In this document: piece by piece, positions 34,512 through 46,960 of the stretch
How the letters are laid out: every line of letters starts with the position of its first letter
How positions within the stretch are numbered: position 1 is the first letter of the stretch
NCBI GenBank assembly: GCA_013396915.1
Contig: VWZL01003476.1
Location: 1 to 64,000 of the forward strand
Direction of reading: 5' to 3'
Length of the DNA: 64,000 nt
DNA from: Stercorarius parasiticus
Lineage: Eukaryota; Chordata; Aves; Charadriiformes; Stercorariidae
Notes under the pieces: model-generated
Database searches by the model: none
Told to the model about the DNA's origin: nothing
Seen by the model: the letters and a program-made list of their open reading frames with translations, nothing else
Position numbers and translations under genes: made by a program

Positions 34512-37500
34512 ATGATCAAGTCAACTGAAGTCAGACACCAGGCTGGAGTACACACTTCTACAAGGTTCATTACATACCTCCCATCTCAATGTTGTATTCG
34601 TGCATTTTGTATCTTGGTTTCCTCACCAAAAAGCCACTTACTGAGCACAGGGGTAAGGAGAGGTCTCTCCTTAGCTTTGAGGTACTGTTACTACAGTACA
34701 AACCTCATTTTTCTTTAGCTAGGATCCAAATCCATAGCCACCTGGCTGAAGCTGATGCATGCACTAATAGCCCCTGTGCAGAATTACCTGTCTGGAACAA
34801 CCATTCTGACCTAAAACTACAGCTGCCTTTTCTATCTTCTTTGGACGATCTTAAATCCAAAGGCTGTCTTCTACTCACCCACAAAAGTTTAGTCCTCTTG
34901 AGATACCACATTTTACTGTGGAGTAAGGATATGTTCCCAGAGAACATGCTCATTTTGCATCTGAGCCCTGAAAGCTATCCTGAGGAGCAGGGTTCCTGCT
35001 GCCCATAAGCATAACATGAGCCCACAAACCTGCAAATCCCAAACACCTGCTTACTCTCGGATGGGATTTAATGACAAATGACTGTGCACAGGGAACCTGT
35101 ACAGCAAGGACTTCCCAGGGGGTAGGCATGATGCACAAGAGGGATGCAACCATCTTCTCAGCTACAGAAAGTACTCCATGGGTTGTGAGAGGAGCTTTAA
35201 AGAGCCTTGGCACACAGTTGCTTCTGCTCTGACTCCATGCTAAGAGGTGTCTGGCTCACATTCAACTTCATCTTTGCACAGGCAGACAAGCTCAGGTTTG
35301 TCTACGCTCATCTGTGTAGACATGAGTAACATGCTGGGGCCAAAGTCACAATGTGGTCTGTAAACAGAGTCTCCAGCAAAGCAGAGCAAACCACATCAAT
35401 TAAAGGAGAAGAGACTGAAGCCTTCACCGGGAACTTACAGGGGGCTGAGTCAACAGGAATGCAGACATACACCTGCGCTGCCAGTGTTGACTGACATGGG
35501 AAGCAGGAATATCACCAAACAACAACCACAGGATTATGCAGGATTGTTAAAAACAAAACACAAAACACAAAAATCCCATATTCTTTTTTCTATATACACT
35601 GTCTCTCCCCAACCCTACCCATTCTGAAAGCCAGAGCAGTACTGAAGGAGCACCTCCGTATTTCAATAGAAACTAAACAACACCCCTTCCCTCCCTTGGA
35701 AACTCTCAAGATCTGGGTCTGCAAATTCAACTCTACACTTGTCACTCTGTAATACAAGCTTTTACAAAAAATACTCTTACAAACATGGCCCCAAGGGGCT
35801 ATTACAAGGGAGCAGGACTGGGAACTTGCAGGGTCATCACCTACTCATCGACACACAGACCCACAGCACCATCCTCAATTAAAGAAGCATTGAGTTAAGT
35901 CTTGTTCTCCAGCTCTGAAGCCTTCTTGCCAGACATCTACAAAAGAGCTGGCTGTTGAAGGCTTTTGGACTGTGCCATTCACTACTGCCTGTAGGTGGGA
36001 AAAGTGTTGTGCAAGGAAGGTTTTCATCAAGGACCTGTTTCCAGTAAATCCAGCTCTAGCACAGAATGCCAGAGGGGTTTCTCTCACAAACAAAATGCTG
36101 CTGGACTCCTCACAGTGCTCCAGCCAGCGAGCTGAAAAAGGTCGTGGCACAGTGCCCTCCCTTACAGTACCACCACGGTGGCCTCGGCTCTGAGGGAGAG
36201 GCAATCAAGTGTATGTGTTTTTCTTTCAACCTGGAAAGATGATAAAAGCCAGTGTTGTGGGAACCCAGCTTTATGGGAGCCAGGGCAGCATACGGGAGCT
36301 GGAGAATCCAGACAACGCTAAGGTCACCTCTGTTTCCTTCAACAAAAACCCAAACAAGCCCCTCAAAACCCAGAACTGAATGCACAGGTTGCACCATCAC
36401 CACTCTGCGCTTCAGCTGGATGGTTCATGTTACTGTATCTAGTAGGGGACAGGGTGTGATTTTCCTGCAGCAGCATAAAACAATTCTTCTATGACTTGAA
36501 AACCCCATCTTAGCGATTTTTCAAGTTTCCAAGCCCTCCTTCAAGAGAAACCCATTTCTCAAAGCTGTCTAAACTATGCAAGGGACCAAAAGGGTCAAGC
36601 CACAATCCCACTTTAGAGACTGGGTTTTTTTCCCCGCTCACATACTCCCTGCAGAAATAATATTTCCCATCTTTCTATCTGAGCCCTCAGGAAGCTCCTG
36701 AATAGTCAAGGTGGAGAGAGTCAAGGCCTTCTTGTAACAGAAATACAGCAGAAGCAATCAAACAGCTTAGTGGGTTTTCCACTGAAGCGAGAGCAGCTTA
36801 AACATTTTTCAATTAAAAATACATATGGCAAATGTTTATCTATAGTTTCAGTTTCTCGAATGCTTCTAACAGTCTAGGTTTTTAAGCAGCACAGAACAAT
36901 GTCCCTAATCTAAACTGCAGGTTGGATTTAGGGAAAAAAAATAATAAGTTTTTTCCAACATGAAGGGCGGCCAGAGCTCCATTTCCAAAACCTGTGTTTC
37001 TACCACTGACAACCAGTAGTGGCTGGCCCTCCTGTACACCTGATCTGTCGCATGCTGGTGTTCTACCACTCCTGAACCTTTACGAGCCGTCTTGAAGAGG
37101 AGCATGAGAGTTACCCAGTCCCAGTTCTTCCTTACATGCTTATTTTCACAAGATATATGGAGTACGGGTACGAGCAAGAGCTGGTTACTTCCCACTCCTC
37201 TTCCCCTATGACCAAACTTGCTGGTTTGGGTTATGTTTCTGCCTCAAACATAAGTGCAACCCTTTTCCTGAGTGCAGCAAGTCCATGAGGAGGCAGAGCT
37301 GGGTCAGGTCTGCAGCATGGGGATGCTGGCCACACAGTGGGTAGAACTGGGCTGGCCTGACACTGCTTGAGTCTGGCCAAGGCAATTGGCCTTGGTTTGC
37401 TCGCAAACCACAGGTGGAAGGGGGAGGCAGTAAGAGAAGAGGGGAAAGAATTAATTTGGAAGAGCTCCTGGATCCTGCATCTGCACCTTATGCTTGACAG

Positions 37501-40500
37501 GATGGAGCTGGACAGAAAGAATGACTATGTTTATTCAGCATGTTTACACAGAGACGCTCTCTTTCTGGGAAACATTCAATCTGTGATGCCACCCAAAAGT
37601 ACCTGGCACCTGGAGACCTGCTAGGCTGGGCTGGCACTCAGCTGCTCCTATGCCAGATGGACACCAGTGTTTGTATAGGTGGTACTGGCCAATTGCCTGG
37701 CACACAGACACTGCAGATAGAGATGATTTATTTCTCTTCAGACTTATCCCCTTTTGCTACTGCTGTGCCATGTTTCCCTCCCAACCTGCTCAGGTAAGGA
37801 AGGTGAAAGGAAACTGTTTGAATGCAAGAAAAGAGTTAAGTCTGTGGCAAAATTAAATTTTATTAATTCTACAAAAGAATTATCCTGTCTTCCCCCCCTC
37901 TCCCTGGCCAGACTTGCCTTCCTGGGAGGAATTCTTTGGCTTGGTTGTTTTTTGCAAATTCACACCTGAAGGCTCCTGCAAAAAAGGGTGATTTCCAGTT
38001 CTGAGATGCAAAACGTCAGGTAACCACTTTGCTTTGACCCTCATACACACGAGGGACACCAGAACAGCCAACATCCAAACAGCTTTGTAAAACCAGCAGA
38101 GCCTCAGACAGGACAGGGATGTTGTGACACTAATAGCATTTTCCTCAAGCCTGCTTCACCCTTGGGACCTCAGTCAAGTCTCATCCCTTGCAAACATCAA
38201 GGTATGCCAGTGTAAACTGTTTGCTGAGGAGGTAAAAGCCTCCATTCAAGGAGGTGTTACTGCTGGGGAGCTGAAAAAAAGTGACATCCATTGAAGTCTT
38301 GTTTCTCCTCCAATACTCGTTCCATCGAGTTGAATTTAGCTCTGCTTCACTAAAAAGACACCCAGTAATCAGGGTGAGGAGTGCTCAGGTTGAAGGGCAA
38401 AGTCAGCTTTGGGTGGAGGGCAACTGGGAGACAATTAGATGAACGTTAAGAACAGATTCATCATCTTGAACATCCCCTTGTTACACATTGCTCAACCAAG
38501 CACAACTGGTCTTGGAAACCAGGAAGCAGTGAAAGGATGAAGGCAGTGGCACAGGGCCAGCTGCGGCCTCCAGACATGGAAAGATGGCATGGCCTGAGCC
38601 ACCTACTCAAAAGTAACATCTGCTGGTTCAAGGTGTCTATGGCTTGCTTAATACATCAACCTTGTGCCACTTCATTGCACCAGCTGCTCTGGTACTGAAC
38701 CACACTGGTGCTTTCTGTGCCTTGGATCCTGGACCAAACAAGGGACAGACCCACACGGCTCTGCTCCTTTGCCGAGTTCACCTCAGAACCCATGTCACAA
38801 ATGTCACGGCCAAACTGAGATGCAGTCACTGCATCAAGGCCCCTGAAAACTCCAAGCTTGTGTACTCATCAGAAGGTCATAAAAAAAACCAAAACCACCA
38901 CACTTTACATATATTTTACAGAGTACAAAAGAGAATGCTCCTTCCCATATTGTAGGAGGAGGTTTTCCAATACACAAACTATTCCCAGGAAGTTACAGAT
39001 TTCCTGGAAGAAACCCTACAGCTCAAAATCAGTATGTGCAGAACAGGCTCCACACAAGCATACATTATGGAGCACTGCAGGCAGCAAACACCCCTGCCCA
39101 GCAGGGAGCTGGAAGCATGGTGACCAAAATGCTTGTCCAGCTCTGCTCCTTGAAAGTAGAACAATTTTGACAACAACTTTAGTCTCTGTTTCTTCATCAC
39201 TTAAAAGCTGTTCTGGACTGGTCCGAATCAGACAGATTGGGAAGGTGGAATTGCCACATCTGTTCTTAGAGGCAGCCAAGCCAGAAGTCAAAGGCTTCTG
39301 GCCCCACGGCTGGGTTTTATTAGGGCACTAAAAGGGTACAAGCAGGACAAGATAACTCTAAATAGAGAAAAGGCAGGCATGCCATGTGAAACAAATTAAA
39401 TCAAAAGCTCAAAAGTAAATCTCTCTCCTACTGTCTAATCCCTCCCAGGATAAACGCTGCACTGCACTTTATTCCCGCAACTTTTGGTGAGCTCCCAAGC
39501 TACACAAACCCCACAGTCTTTTCTAGGAAAGGCTCTTCATCCGTCCTCTCTGCAACTTGATGGCCGGTCTACATCCCACAACCAAGAGGTTCTTCAGTGT
39601 TCAAAAGGCTGCAGGTTCATATTTTTGCTCCTGCACACTTGCCTGGTGCCCCACACTCTTGGGCAGCCCAGCATCCACCAACATTCCTGGGAGAGCAGCA
39701 GTCTAGGGCTCAGTGCAGTCAGGAGCATATAAACAAGTGTGCTCTCATCCCAGACCCACTGGCTACATCAGTCCTGGAGCATTTATTTTTTTTATTACAA
39801 GCTAGCAACAACACGAGGCAGGACTGAGCAGCAGGCAGGTCTAGACCTGGGTGCACCAGCACGCTTCATACCTCTCCTCCTGCTTTACCGCTGCTGCCCT
39901 GAGCCCTCCCTGCACCACATGCCAGTCACCTCTCCCTGAGCAGCAGGAACACCCCTTAAGCATTGGAGGGGTGAGCTCATTCACATTCTGTGGAATTTGG
40001 AGGATAAAAAGGATTTCGGATGGGACTGGGCTTTTTCCCATTCTCTGAGCTGTGAGCCACAGCTGGGCTCCCGGATTGTAGCACCAAGGCTTCGGCTTAT
40101 TGTCCTACGTAGCCATGTTACTTGAGGAAGCTCCCGACGTAGTCAGCAAGTGATGCTGGGGTACAGTCTTGCAGGAGTTTCCCTGAGGAGGTTTCTCAGT
40201 GCTGAATCACTGAGGTCTAATCCAGCTATGGGAACAGACCAGTTTCAGCAATCTCCCAGTTTAACATTTTCGGAGGGGGAGGCATTTTGGAATGGGACAG
40301 AAACATTCTTGTTTTAGAAAGTTTGGGTACCTTATGTGCCTTTTCTGCTGGTGCCAACCAGTATGGGGTTCTTGTGAATTACCAGGCAACATGAAACTAC
40401 AGTAACTACAGTATAACTTATTCCAGTTTGGTAGGAAAACACTGAAAACAAATCTTGAAAAAATCTTACAGCATGAGAAAACTTCCTCTTCCCTTCAAAT

Positions 40501-42299
40501 CCACCCCTTTGATCCAGAAATGAAGATGAGACCACATGAACATTTGTAATTCCCAGAGAGACCTGACTCTTTCCAGCAAAACCAGAAGTTTCAGAAGTAC
40601 CTACAGTCACTTGCTGAATCATGAAATGACAGAGGAGAGAAGGAAGAGTATCAAAGTAGAGAAATAAAGCTTTGAATTTGCTAAGCAGTTGCTTATGTTG
40701 TTTAAGTCCAAATCTAACTTGGCTGCTCCCAGACCAAGTGGTTACATTCTGGGTTGAAGCAGAGATGCTGGGTCAGAGTATAGTCAAAGATTTGATCTCT
40801 TTGAGCAATTTGCTGGTGGCACGTGTTAGAATAAGGGAAAAGTCTCGGGGCTGCTCTAACTTGGTGCGGTTGCTGTGGTCTTGACTGAGGGATTAGGACA
40901 ACACAAAGCTGAGCTTCAACCCAACACAGGCAGCATTCAAGGAAAAGCAATTCCAGTCTGCGTCATCAGCTGGAGGAACAATGGTGCAACAACCTCTCCC
41001 CACACTTCTCTGTGCAGGGCAGATAAAGCCAGCTTTAAAAATTCCCACAGGAGGTTTAATGGCCTTGTTACACTGGAGAGTCTGGCTTTTGTGGCTGCAA
41101 TTTCCAAACAGGTCCAGCCTTCACCAGCAGCAGCTGATTTCCAAAGGAGTTCAGTGCACTGCATAGAAGGAAATAGGAACAAGGAGCAAAAGAGGTAGCT
41201 GTAGGAAGAGAAGGAGAGTGGAAGGGAAAGAGAGAGACCACTAAAGCAGCTCAACTTTTCTCAAGTTATAATAAGGGTAGAACTCAGAAATGGAGCATGA
41301 AGGAATCTGAAAATCAATACAGATGGAAGAAAGGATGTTTCTGCCATTAAGATCTAAGGCAGTGTCCTGTTTCTCTGACAGAGATTCCCTCTACGCTCTA
41401 GGCTATTATTATCACTTTCACCTCTGCTTCCTCCACAAATCATCTAGTTATGCCCCTGCCTTGCTGGGCTGAGACTCCATCCCAGTGCAAACTGGAGAGG
41501 CTGTGGCATTGCAAGGGAGTGGGTACTAAGACACCAAACACATCCAGGATGCACTGCAGGTAGTGTCACCCTGCAGAAACCATTTGACTGTGACTTCTGA
41601 CCCACTACACATTTTCCGGCCCAGCAAAACTTCTGACTGGGAAAGTAAATCTGGATAGCCTGGATGGATGGTAACTTCACATCAGGCTCTTGTAAAGATA
41701 CAGGAAACTCAACATCAACAGCAGGCCTGGAAGGTTCAACTGGAACATGATACTTTGGTGTGATAGTTATCTAGAGCTACCTCCACCAGGTAGAACCTTC
41801 AAGGGACATTGTGCCCTTTCTGGCCCACAGCTATCATATACTGAGCCTCCTTCACCTCTATTAGCATGGGTATTTCAGAGACTAATAGCCTTGCAGATTT
41901 GTACCTGCCCATGGGAAGCAATTCTTTCTAATAGTGTCAACAATTTGACTCCCAAGGAAGCACTGAAATGACAACTCGGGTACTTTTCTGACCCTTTCTC
42001 AGAGCTGCTGATGGGATTACTTCAATTTATACCAGCTAAGGAATTACCCTCAAATATTTAGGTTAGACACAAAAGGAAAAAAGTACTAGAGACCCCCCGT
42101 TTAAGGAGAAAATACACATTCAAAGTTCTGTGCTCAAAGCAACAAGGGCGGTTGAGTCCTGCCAATCCCCTAAAAGGAAAGCTAGCAGATTTCCCCATTT
42201 TTTATGGGAACAATAAAGGTCAGCAAGCTATGGAAAAGTCCCCAGGTGGTGAGGGTCAAGGGAAGGTATTTCTCAGCAGGGACATTAAACAACTGAAGT
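34512..42299. other. Long non-coding stretch, nothing recognised
   Basis: Frames reach 139 codons (34589-35008, plus strand) and 157 codons (38858-39331, plus strand), without domain similarity and with competing open frames opposite. A short A/C-rich low-complexity tract lies near 35550. No repeat family was recognised. Confidence 0.45.
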
Positions 42300-42700
42300 T
42301 TCTATTTGTTGGCCTGTTTTAAACAGCTTACTTCTGCATAAGATCAGCAAGTAAAAAACTACCTCCACCATCCCATAAATTGCAATAAGCTAATTAAGTC
42401 ATAATATTTGTAATTCAACAATGTATGCGAAGGGAGACATTAATGAATTTTACATAACAAGCAACCAAAGAACATTACTTGTCTGATAGCCTCAGAAATT
42501 CATTAAATAGTCCTTTAAGAGGCATGATTCAAGTGCGGAGAACTAAAACGATAACAAAACCTATTAAGGAGCCTGCTTAATTAAGCTCACTGGCAAATCT
42601 GACACTCGGACCAAGGTGTTTGTGCTAAGACAAATAAAGTCTTTCTTTTGCAGCACAGCCAAGGAGACTGTAGTCAAATCTATTCTTAAAACACAAAGAT
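42300..42700. promoter_or_regulatory. Candidate conserved non-coding element, homeodomain-site rich
   Basis: Strongly AT-rich unique sequence holding GCTAATTAAG (42390), CATTAATGAATT (42439-42450) and a perfect 12-bp palindrome GCTTAATTAAGC (42575-42586), plus several ATTAA and TAATTC words. There are no simple-repeat or transposon signs. This pattern is typical of developmental enhancers bound by homeodomain proteins, but conservation and activity are inferred, not seen. Confidence 0.3.
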
Positions 42701-43827
42701 AACTCTGTGACTAAGCAGCCAAATACCACACTGTGGAAAATCTATACAAGCACTAAGGGAATTGCGCATCTTTTCTGTAAAGGCCTAAATGAGATTTGCA
42801 TGTGCTCCCGAGACAGCTGACTGACACAGTTTGACTCAGAGTCATGCCAGAGATGTCTGCTACATTGCAGAGGAGGATGGAAATAGCTCATGCTGGGCTG
42901 CTCAAGTCTAGAAAGCTGCTCCTGAGAAACTTGTGAAACACCAGCAAGCCCCCTGAGGAGTGGCATGGGCCAAGTACGGTGGTCCCTGCACTGTGCAAAA
43001 GTGGCTGAGAAGCAGCCAGTGTCTCCCTAGGGCACATGGTAGCCCTCCTCTGCATCTTTGTTTTCCCTCATGCTTTTTGTGCGTGAACTGCAATGCACCG
43101 GAACACTGCGCAATATGTGAGATTTATCATTTTAAGTGCAATAAACATGTTAAGGGTGGCTTTTACATGTATCTATTATACAGTGATGCCTGTGAGGAAC
43201 AAGCTGCCTAGCAGTATGGTACACCCATTGCTCACTCCCTCAGCCACGATAGGGACAAAACTCTACATACGTTCCAGTCAAACCACCCACGTTCTCCACA
43301 TGCTCTGCAAAAAACAAAATACCATTTTACATTCTTCACCAGAAACATTTCTCTTCCTGTCCTGCCCTTCTCCTGCTGCTTCTTTTTGCTGTTGATAAGT
43401 TACTTACAGCACACACAGCTTAGTTAAAAGCTACTGCTTAATCATCATCTCACCAGTACTTTGGGGATGTTTTATCACAACTGACCCACCAACACTTAAG
43501 TCTGTACAATATTATCAGAACACACTGTAATTTATCATTGAAACAAGCCAGCTGAGCAAGTCAAACAAACCAAGGAAGTTCAATTAAAAGCAGTCTGATC
43601 CCACCTCCTGCCCATGGGCACAAAGAGCCAGCCGTCTGTCAGCTGAGTCAACTTGTGTTGGAGATAGCTTCCAAACAAGCAAATGAAGGACTACAAACTC
43701 TCCTCGTGCTGCTGAGCTTCCTGATCAACACCTTCTTTGGCTGCAGGGTTTTTGCACAGGTTTAACAGTGCTATAAGCAGATCCCAGTAACAAACAGCCT
43801 GCGCTTCTCTCCTACCTGGCCCTGTTC
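42701..43827. other. Non-coding stretch, nothing recognised
   Basis: Short frames only (up to 100 codons, 43093-43395, plus strand). The AT-rich tail at 43500-43590 has unique sequence without a named feature. Confidence 0.5.
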
Positions 43828-43945
43828 TAGTGCTCCTGGATTTTAGCACTGTGAGACTCAGACTCCTGAGTTTGCAATTCCAATGCTGACCTGGGCAGCC
43901 ACCTCTTATTATCCTCTACCATCCTGGTTTCTTTGTAGCCAGCAC
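43828..43945 (+). repeat. Possible MIR-like remnant
   Basis: GTGAGACTCAGACTCCTGAG (43851-43870) followed by TTTGCAATTCCAATGCTGAC resembles a SINE head ('gactcctgggttcaattcccagctctgctac'). A degraded pyrimidine-rich core follows. Confidence 0.25.
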
Positions 43946-46619
43946 TTTACAAGGGGAGAGGACCAGAGACCACCTGCAGAAATAACTCATTTCCCTTTCT
44001 CAAAACTTCCCACAGGGCAACAGTTTTCTCAGCTCTTAATTTCTGCATTTCAAAAACTCCAGCTCCCTTACAGCTTACCCAGCTGACCCCTGTGCCTCCA
44101 GGGTTTTTTTTCACAATCCTACAGACCTGTGCATCCTGTGAGCAAACAGCCACCCAAATAACTTACAAGTTAGGATCTGACCACTAGTGATGTGTTTGGG
44201 CAGGGGCTTGCACTGTATTCCCTGCTACCACACAGCCCACCTCTCCCCCAGCAACATCCAACACTGCTCTCTTACAGCCTGTGTACATGAGCTGAAATTG
44301 TAGAGTTTCCTGAAGCACTTCAAATGTAATCATGGTTGGAGAAACTCTAGTCTTCCATTAACCTGGGGAAGCACTCAGGAACAGCAGACCATTTGAACAA
44401 CCAGGGCAAGAAGTCTCAAGGCAAGCACCAAAGAGATGGAATTGCATGTGGGGAAGGGCTGAGAACTGGATGGGAAGGTAGAGCTCTTTCCCCAGATACA
44501 CATAAGATAACCAGTCAATAAAATTCAGATCACTTGTTTGCTCACAGTCACCTTTAACTCTGGAGCTCTCAGGGTGATGCTGCTTCCAGACAGCACCCAG
44601 CACATCACATGCCTTGAGGCAGATCTCAACTCATTACTCACAGAGCTCTCAGTAAAAACACTCTTCCTTGAAACAAGCCGTCACTGTTTGGCCCCAGCCT
44701 TTAAACACACACACAGACCCACAGATTCACTGTTTAGGGTCTGTCAGTCTCTGAGACTGAAGGAAAATAAAAATAGTAGAAACCACCACACATATGAGAA
44801 GTCAGACATGTTCTCCCATCTCTCCCCTTCTCACACTTGCAAAGTGACTGAGCTTCCCAGAGCAAAGAAATTCCAAACCTGTTCAACCAGCGCAGCTCCA
44901 ACTTTATTTCACTCCAGCCTGACTTGATCCAAGTTCTACCTCTGCTCCCCAAACCACCAAATCAAAGGTAACGGTTACCACCTGCCACAGCAATTAGTGG
45001 ATCCCACAGCTGACATAGATGAGTCAACCCACCACGACCCTGGTGACCCTGCCTTGCACCAGGTGGCTGAGGCCACAAAATCCTCTATCTGGTATGCCAG
45101 GCTTTATTTCAAGCACAACTTTATGGCTACTTCTATGTTGTTCTGCAACAGAGCAGAAACAAAGAGGAGGGGTGGAAAGTTTGAATACAGTGGTGCTGAT
45201 AGAATCACCGCATTTCAAAAGCCTTTATAAGTAGTTATTTACAAAGCTAGGGGCTCCAAGTATCCTATTCATAGACATTTTAGACAACCCTATTTAGATG
45301 TACCTGGGTCTAGGGTCACCACGCAGGAGAGCAGGGGAAGCCTGACCCTCCCTACCATTACTGAAAGCATGCAGATCTCTCCCGGCATCTACAGCCAAGA
45401 CCAAAAGCTGGACACTGGTGGGCAATTCCTGGCTGGGCAAGAGGTGAAGATGTCCGCCCAAGCTTTTGCACCCATGGCTAGGCTCATCTTGTCCCCTTCT
45501 TCCTGGCTGCTTGGCTGGCAAAGCCAGGCATAGTCATTGCTCAGGCTCACATCTCTTAGGCCATCCGCTGTCACTGCTTCTCCCCTGTCACTGTTCTGAA
45601 AGGATAGCAGTGTTCTGTGCTATGGCTTTGAAAGCTAGAGTGCAGGTGCAGCCTGTAAGGAATGCCAGATTGACCCCACTCAACTGGGGAGTAAAATGCT
45701 TTAAAAGAGTAACCTGGCAAGCAGAAAAGCCCGGGTGAGGTTACCCTAGGAGCCTAGGCAAACTTCTCTTTCCCAAGCATTAGTTGGCATCTGTCTTGAA
45801 CCCAGCATTTGAAGGGCTCCTACAATGATTCTGGTCTTCATTTCAGTATAGTTCTTTCATCAGGCAAGTCATCAAAAAGTCCTGAAAGTCCTAAGGATTC
45901 CCTAGTAATAGCTCACTGTGTTATCAGAACTCTCCATCTTCTCATCACCCACAGTGGTGCAAAGTTAATTGAATAATTAAAGCAATTCAAATTGCCCACA
46001 GCTTGTTCCTATCTCTGCTTTCAATTTCCTCCTTCAAGGGCTGATAGAGAAATGTCTCGCCTGTCTCCTGGTACCAAACTTCAGGCAAAGAAGGAAATTT
46101 CCCTAGAAGATGTTGTCCAGGGCAGCTGCACTTCACCCTTTCCTCTGCACCGTGCAAGTGCTGGGCTTCCCAGGACAGTGGGAAGGATTTTTCCCCCAGC
46201 ATTCCTAGCCATTGGTGCTCTGCATTTCTCCTGCTCTCTTTTGTCTTGCAGATTGATCTTTCAGACTTTTTGATCCAAAGGTTTTAGGGTAACTTAAGGG
46301 CAGCTCAAAATTAAGTATCTTCTTCCCCTTACGTGCTCACCTTTCCCTTACACTACAACCGCTGGTTTCACTAAGAGCACAAGTCTAACCAAGTGTGATT
46401 ACGCTGCAAGCCCCTGCTTGGCAAAATACATTTTGGAAACCAAGATTTACAAGTTCTGATGGTTTTCCTCATTTGAATCTCAGGGAGAAAAAAAAAGTCA
46501 TTCACCTACTGATGATCGAGGGACAGAAAAGCAGTTTTGGAGACAATCAGGCTCCAGGTGGTGGACATTTTCGAGAACCACTGTCCCAAGCTCATGGGAG
46601 TTGTAGTTTAAACAGCTTC
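43946..46619. other. Non-coding stretch, nothing recognised
   Basis: A 129-codon plus-strand frame (44538-44927) and several shorter ones have no recognisable domain. A short AT-rich palindromic patch GTTAATTGAATAATTAAAGC lies near 45964. A short CA run is near 44703. Confidence 0.45.
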
Positions 46620-46960
46620 CCCTGAAACTCTGTTAACATAATTCAACTGTACAATTAGTTGCCATCATCAGTGATGCACTCAACAATGCTTTTGAGTTAT
46701 TTGTGGCATATTTATAAATTTCAAGCTCTTGTACAGTTTTAGGGCTAAGCAGCCTTCTTAAGGCAAAGAAAAATCTAGCAACTAGCTGCTTTGTTTTTGT
46801 AGCTAGAGATAGGGTGACATGCAATGCAGCAACACCTTGTGTATTTAATATCTCCCATCATCTAGAAGCCCAGTTCTGGCAAAAAGGTAATTGCAGTTTT
46901 CAATTTGAACAGTGTCAGCATTACAATAAAAATTACTTTCTACACATTCCTTGAGTAAGA
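46620..46960. promoter_or_regulatory. Candidate conserved non-coding element
   Basis: AT-rich unique sequence with GTTAACATAATTC, ACAATTAGTTGCCATCATC, GCATATTTATAAATTTC, AATGCAGCAACACC and GGTAATTGCAG. No repeats and no open frame of note (63 codons on minus at 46633-46824). Suggestive of a conserved element only. Confidence 0.2.

Noticed and set aside
38858..39331. 157-codon plus-strand frame
   Set aside because: Begins in an A-run and overlaps two open minus-strand frames. No recognisable domain.
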